Origin: JAKQHY01 sp034429475
GTDB taxonomy: Bacteria > Chloroflexota > Anaerolineae > B4-G1 > SLSP01
Assembly: GCA_034429475.1 (NCBI GenBank)
Contig: DAOUGD010000179.1
Coordinates: 1 to 47,236, forward strand
Length of the DNA stretch: 47,236 nt
Direction of reading: 5' to 3'
The notes below the pieces were generated by a model, which saw only the letters and a program-made list of their open reading frames with translations, made no database searches and had not been told where the DNA came from. Positions within the stretch are counted from its first letter, which is position 1; every line of letters starts with the position of its first letter. Positions 44,421 to 47,236 of this stretch are shown here, one piece after another. The translations under genes and the position numbers were made by a program.

Positions 44421-46799
44421 ATGAGAGCAGGTACATTCGTTAGGGTTGTATCGGTTTTTGGGATCGCGCTGGCTCTGCTGGGCGTCTGGTGGGTAGGTGC
44501 GCACGGCGATAGCGCGGCAGCCCGATCGCTCGCGGCGCCCTCAGAGCCATATTCGTGGCAGAACGTGGAAGTCGTCGGCGGCGGTTTTGTGCCAGGCATC
44601 ATCTTCAACACCGCCGAAGAGGGACTGGTCTACGCCCGCACCGACATCGGCGGCGCATATCGCCTGGATACCGCTACTAATCGGTGGATTCCCCTGCTGG
44701 ACTGGATCGGCTGGGATCAGTGGGGCTGGACCGGCGTAGATAGCCTGGCGACGGATGCGCTGGACCCGGATCGGGTCTACGCCTTCGTCGGCACCTACAC
44801 CAACGACTGGGACCCCAACAACGCCGCCATCCTCCGCTCCGCCGACCGGGGCGCCACCTGGGCGATCACCGATCTGTCGTTCAAAGGCGGCGGCAACATG
44901 CCCGGCCGCGCCATGGGCGAGCGCTTGGCGATTGATCCCAACGTCAACAGCATCCTCTACCTGGGCACGCGCAGCGGCAACGGCCTGTGGCGCAGCGACG
45001 ACTTCGGCGTTACCTGGTCGCGGGTGGTCACCTTCACGGCGGTCGGCAACTACGCGCCGGGCACGGGCGATTACGACGGCGATCTCATCGGCGTGGTGTG
45101 GGTGGTCTTCGACAAGAGCACCGGTCAGACCGGCATCATGCCCTCGCGGACGATTTACGTGGGCGTGGCGGACACCGACACGGCGCTGTATCAAAGCACC
45201 GACGCCGGGCGGACGTGGGAACCCATCCCCGGTCAGCCGGATCAGGGGTATTTGCCCTATCACGGCGTGCTGGCCTCCAACGGCGTACTCTACGTCACGT
45301 ACAGCAATAACTGCGGCCCCTACGCGGGAGGCAACGGCGCGGTCTGGAAATACAACACCCGCACCGGCGTCTGGACAGACATCACCCCGCCGCTGCACCC
45401 CGATCCGAGCCTGTCCTGGTGGACTTACGGTTATGGCGGATTGGCCGTAGATGCGTCCAACCCGAATGTGCTGATGGTCTCCAGCCAGCAATCCTGGTGG
45501 CCGGATGACATCCTCTTCCGCAGCACCGACGGCGGCGCCACCTGGGAGCGTATCTGGAACATTATGAATACGACAAACTGGCCCTGGCCGCGCGTGAATG
45601 ACTACGTCCAGGACATTTCCGCCGCCCCCTGGCTGGATTGGGGCCGCACCGTAGACCCCCTGCCGGAGACGGCGCCGAAACTAGGCTGGATGATCGGCGA
45701 TCTGGAAATTGACCCCTTCAACTCCGATCGGATGATGTACGGCACCGGCGCGACCATTTACGGCAGCAACAACCTCACTGACTGGGATATGGATGAGATC
45801 GTCACCATCACCGTTATGGCGCAGGGCCTCGAAGAGACCGCCGTGCTCGACCTGATCAGCCCGCCGACCGGGACCGCGCACCTGATCAGCGCCCTGGCCG
45901 ACATCGGCGGCTTCCGCCACGACGACCTGAGCGTCGTCCCCGGCATGACCACCAACCCCACCCTCGGCTCCGGCACCAGCCTGGACTACGCCGAGCTTGC
46001 CCCGAACTTCGTCGTGCGCGTGGGCAACGGCGACACCATAATGAACCTCGGCTACTCGCAGGACGGCGGCATCACCTGGACGCCGCCCATCACCGAGCCG
46101 CTGAACAACAACCGGGGCGGCAACGTCGCGGTGGCGGCGGATGGCGGCGCGATCGTCTGGTCGCCGGAAGGCGCCGTGTACTATTCGACCGACCTCGGCG
46201 ACACCTGGACAGCCAGCGCCGGCATCTCGGAAAGCGCCACCATCGAGTCGGATCGCGTCAACCCGGACGTCTTCTACGGCTACGCCAACGGCAACTTCTA
46301 CCGCAGCGAGGACGGCGGCGCCACCTTCGCCGCCACGATCAGCGCGGGCTGGCCCACTACCGTTTCGCTGAAATTCAAGGCCGTCCCCGGCATTGAGGGC
46401 GACCTCTGGGCAGCCGGCGGCGATGACGACGTTGACGTCTACGGCCTGTGGCATTCCACCGACGGCGGCGACAACTTCACGAAGCTCGCCAACGTAGAAA
46501 AGGCTGACGTGGTCGGGTTTGGCGCCCCCGCGCCGGGGGCCGACTATATGGCGATCTACATCAGCGGGCAGGTAGACGGCGTGCGCGGCATCTATCGCTC
46601 CACGAACATGGGCGCGAGCTGGGTGCGCATCAACGACGATCAGCATCAATATGGCTGGACAGGCGACGCCATCACCGGCGACCCGCGCATCTATGGCCGG
46701 GTCTACCTCGGTACCAACGGGCGCGGCATCCTCTACGGCGACTCACTCGGCGCGGTGGAGTACAAGATATTCCTGCCGCTGGTGTTAAGGAACTATTAA
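44421..46799 (+). CDS. Secreted GH74 xyloglucanase-like glycoside hydrolase with LPLVLR tail
   Basis: This secreted two-propeller glycosidase of 792 aa has a signal sequence (about 1-35). The family 74 opening SWQNVEVVGGGFVPGIIFN is followed by YARTDIGGAYR with catalytic D75, then the typical VGTYTN, NAAILRSADRGATW and GERLAIDPN blocks. The second catalytic Asp is D494 in ALADIGGFRHDD; the spacing between the two matches the family. Several BNR/Asp-box repeats (STDGGATW type) are present. The expected reaction is endo-cleavage of xyloglucan. It ends EYKIFLPLVLRNY, the shared tag, so it is probably cell-surface bound. AAGGAGGT (44407-44414) supports the start. The LacI-type operator ties it to sugar control, plausibly with xylFGH. 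Confidence 0.9.
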   Translation: MRAGTFVRVVSVFGIALALLGVWWVGAHGDSAAARSLAAPSEPYSWQNVEVVGGGFVPGIIFNTAEEGLVYARTDIGGAYRLDTATNRWIPLLDWIGWDQWGWTGVDSLATDALDPDRVYAFVGTYTNDWDPNNAAILRSADRGATWAITDLSFKGGGNMPGRAMGERLAIDPNVNSILYLGTRSGNGLWRSDDFGVTWSRVVTFTAVGNYAPGTGDYDGDLIGVVWVVFDKSTGQTGIMPSRTIYVGVADTDTALYQSTDAGRTWEPIPGQPDQGYLPYHGVLASNGVLYVTYSNNCGPYAGGNGAVWKYNTRTGVWTDITPPLHPDPSLSWWTYGYGGLAVDASNPNVLMVSSQQSWWPDDILFRSTDGGATWERIWNIMNTTNWPWPRVNDYVQDISAAPWLDWGRTVDPLPETAPKLGWMIGDLEIDPFNSDRMMYGTGATIYGSNNLTDWDMDEIVTITVMAQGLEETAVLDLISPPTGTAHLISALADIGGFRHDDLSVVPGMTTNPTLGSGTSLDYAELAPNFVVRVGNGDTIMNLGYSQDGGITWTPPITEPLNNNRGGNVAVAADGGAIVWSPEGAVYYSTDLGDTWTASAGISESATIESDRVNPDVFYGYANGNFYRSEDGGATFAATISAGWPTTVSLKFKAVPGIEGDLWAAGGDDDVDVYGLWHSTDGGDNFTKLANVEKADVVGFGAPAPGADYMAIYISGQVDGVRGIYRSTNMGASWVRINDDQHQYGWTGDAITGDPRIYGRVYLGTNGRGILYGDSLGAVEYKIFLPLVLRNY

Positions 46800-46855
46800 T
46801 GGAGATTCTGGGTGGTAAGTAGCTCTACTTCTTAACTCACTGTAACCAGGCAAAG

Positions 46856-46896
46856 AAAAAGAGGGCGCATTGCTCATTGGATGCGTCCTCTTTTTT
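46856..46896. terminator. Bidirectional terminator after GH74
   Basis: An AAAAAGAGG/CGCAT arm (46856-46870) pairs with an ATGCG/CCTCTTTTTT arm (46881-46896), with one internal mismatch and a 10-nt loop. A and T runs on the two sides also suit the convergent remnant gene. Confidence 0.85.
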
Positions 46897-46913
46897 AAGA
46901 ACGTGTCTTGAAT

Positions 46914-47106
46914 TTAGGCCGAACCACTATCCTCATGAAAATATTCTGACACGAGCGAATTCAAGGTCTTACGGCACTGTGCTAATGGTAACTCGCTAAT
47001 AATCTGTTTATGAATTTCAGGTAAAGGGTAGCAGATTTTAGCTTTGTCTGCCAATTCAACAACAATCGTAGAGGCACATGGGCATCCGCGTGGTAAAGCA
47101 AGTCCC
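46914..47106 (-). pseudogene. C-terminal remnant of an unknown gene cut by the insertion element
   Basis: An open frame of about 60 codons ends in VSEYFHEDSGSA. It contains IVVELADKAKICYP and IHKQIISELPLAQCRKTLN. The frame has no ATG and runs directly into the terminal repeat of the element at 47107, where only an alternative TTG start exists. The simplest reading is a gene whose 5' part was separated by insertion. I do not recognise the protein. Confidence 0.5.
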
Positions 47107-47236
47107 TTACTCCCTTCCAAGGATCAAATCCGACAAGTGAGGCCGGCGAGGCCAAAGATGTGATTCAAGGTGTTTTTGATCTGTTCCGGCGTTTGCAACA
47201 CCGTATCTTTCACCATGGTCAGTAAGCGGGTTTGGA
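47107..47236. mobile_element. End of an insertion element (runs off the window)
   Basis: The segment starts with the terminal repeat TTACTCCCTTCCAAGG, continuing to about 47138, closely matching the MITE-like element at 39952-40114. Inside lies the 3' end of an open frame on the - strand. The other end and family cannot be seen. Confidence 0.6.
47124..47236 (-). CDS. Partial C terminus of a probable transposase
   Basis: The last 36 codons of a frame entering from beyond the window read QTRLLTMVKDTVLQTPEQ, then IKNTLNHIFGLAG and LTCRI, with a TGA stop inside the terminal repeat. A stop codon within the inverted repeat is common for insertion-sequence transposases. The fragment is too short for me to place in a family, so the transposase call rests on its position inside the element. 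Confidence 0.45.
   Translation of the reverse strand, partial: QTRLLTMVKDTVLQTPEQIKNTLNHIFGLAGLTCRI

Overview
The window looks like a chromosomal segment of a Chloroflexota bacterium, most likely of the Anaerolineae/Caldilineae type. I base this on high GC, four secreted proteins that end in the tag [IF][FY]LPLV[LI]R, which I associate with that group, GAF-rich two-component kinases, large subtilases, and a WD40/GTPase signalling giant. No rRNA, tRNA, CRISPR array or phage module was found. Most genes lie on the + strand. Two blocks are on the - strand: 15.7-17.9 kb and 37.4-44.1 kb.

Layout. 0-1.8 kb: an ABC-2-type ATPase without a visible permease, then a NUDIX hydrolase. 1.9-6.2 kb: a xylose-type ABC importer (xylF-xylG-xylH) behind a near-consensus sigma-70 promoter, a cluster of GntR/LacI-like palindromes and a folded 5' leader. 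6.4-13.7 kb: a single-domain response regulator, two secreted S8 peptidases and a lower-GC membrane protein. 13.8-15.6 kb: a strong structured-RNA candidate, two overlapping paralogous membrane-anchored proteins and a YtxH-like protein. 15.7-17.9 kb (-): a class I glutamine amidotransferase, rplS with a promoter-proximal hairpin, and a LysM protein. 18.0-21.9 kb: a 1278-residue WD40 / Roc-like GTPase / zinc-ribbon / metallophosphatase / adaptor fusion, the best candidate for an undescribed signalling or defence system. 22.0-31.2 kb: a DUF11-repeat surface protein, a GH38 alpha-mannosidase, IPP isomerase and a receiver-flanked hybrid kinase. 31.4-37.3 kb: a P-type cation ATPase, two TrkA-type nucleotide-binding proteins, and a small protein with a FIST sensor. 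37.4-44.1 kb (-): an ATP-grasp ligase overlapping a lysine 2,3-aminomutase-family radical SAM gene, a degenerate receiver, a NarL/NarX-type pair and a WYL regulator. 44.4-46.8 kb: a secreted GH74 xyloglucanase behind a LacI-type operator. 46.9-47.2 kb: the end of an apparent insertion element next to a gene remnant.

How the genes fit together. GH74 xyloglucanase, the xylose-type importer and GH38 mannosidase suggest use of plant or microbial polysaccharides, with LacI-family control of the first two. The four tagged secreted proteins imply a shared C-terminal surface-retention route. Several gaps carry period-7, period-8 or period-9 tandem repeats, many arranged as hairpins and two reaching into the stop codon of the adjacent gene. 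A 163-bp MITE-like element shares its terminal repeat with the insertion element at the right edge. All functional calls rest on motifs and family knowledge read by eye; no searches were run.
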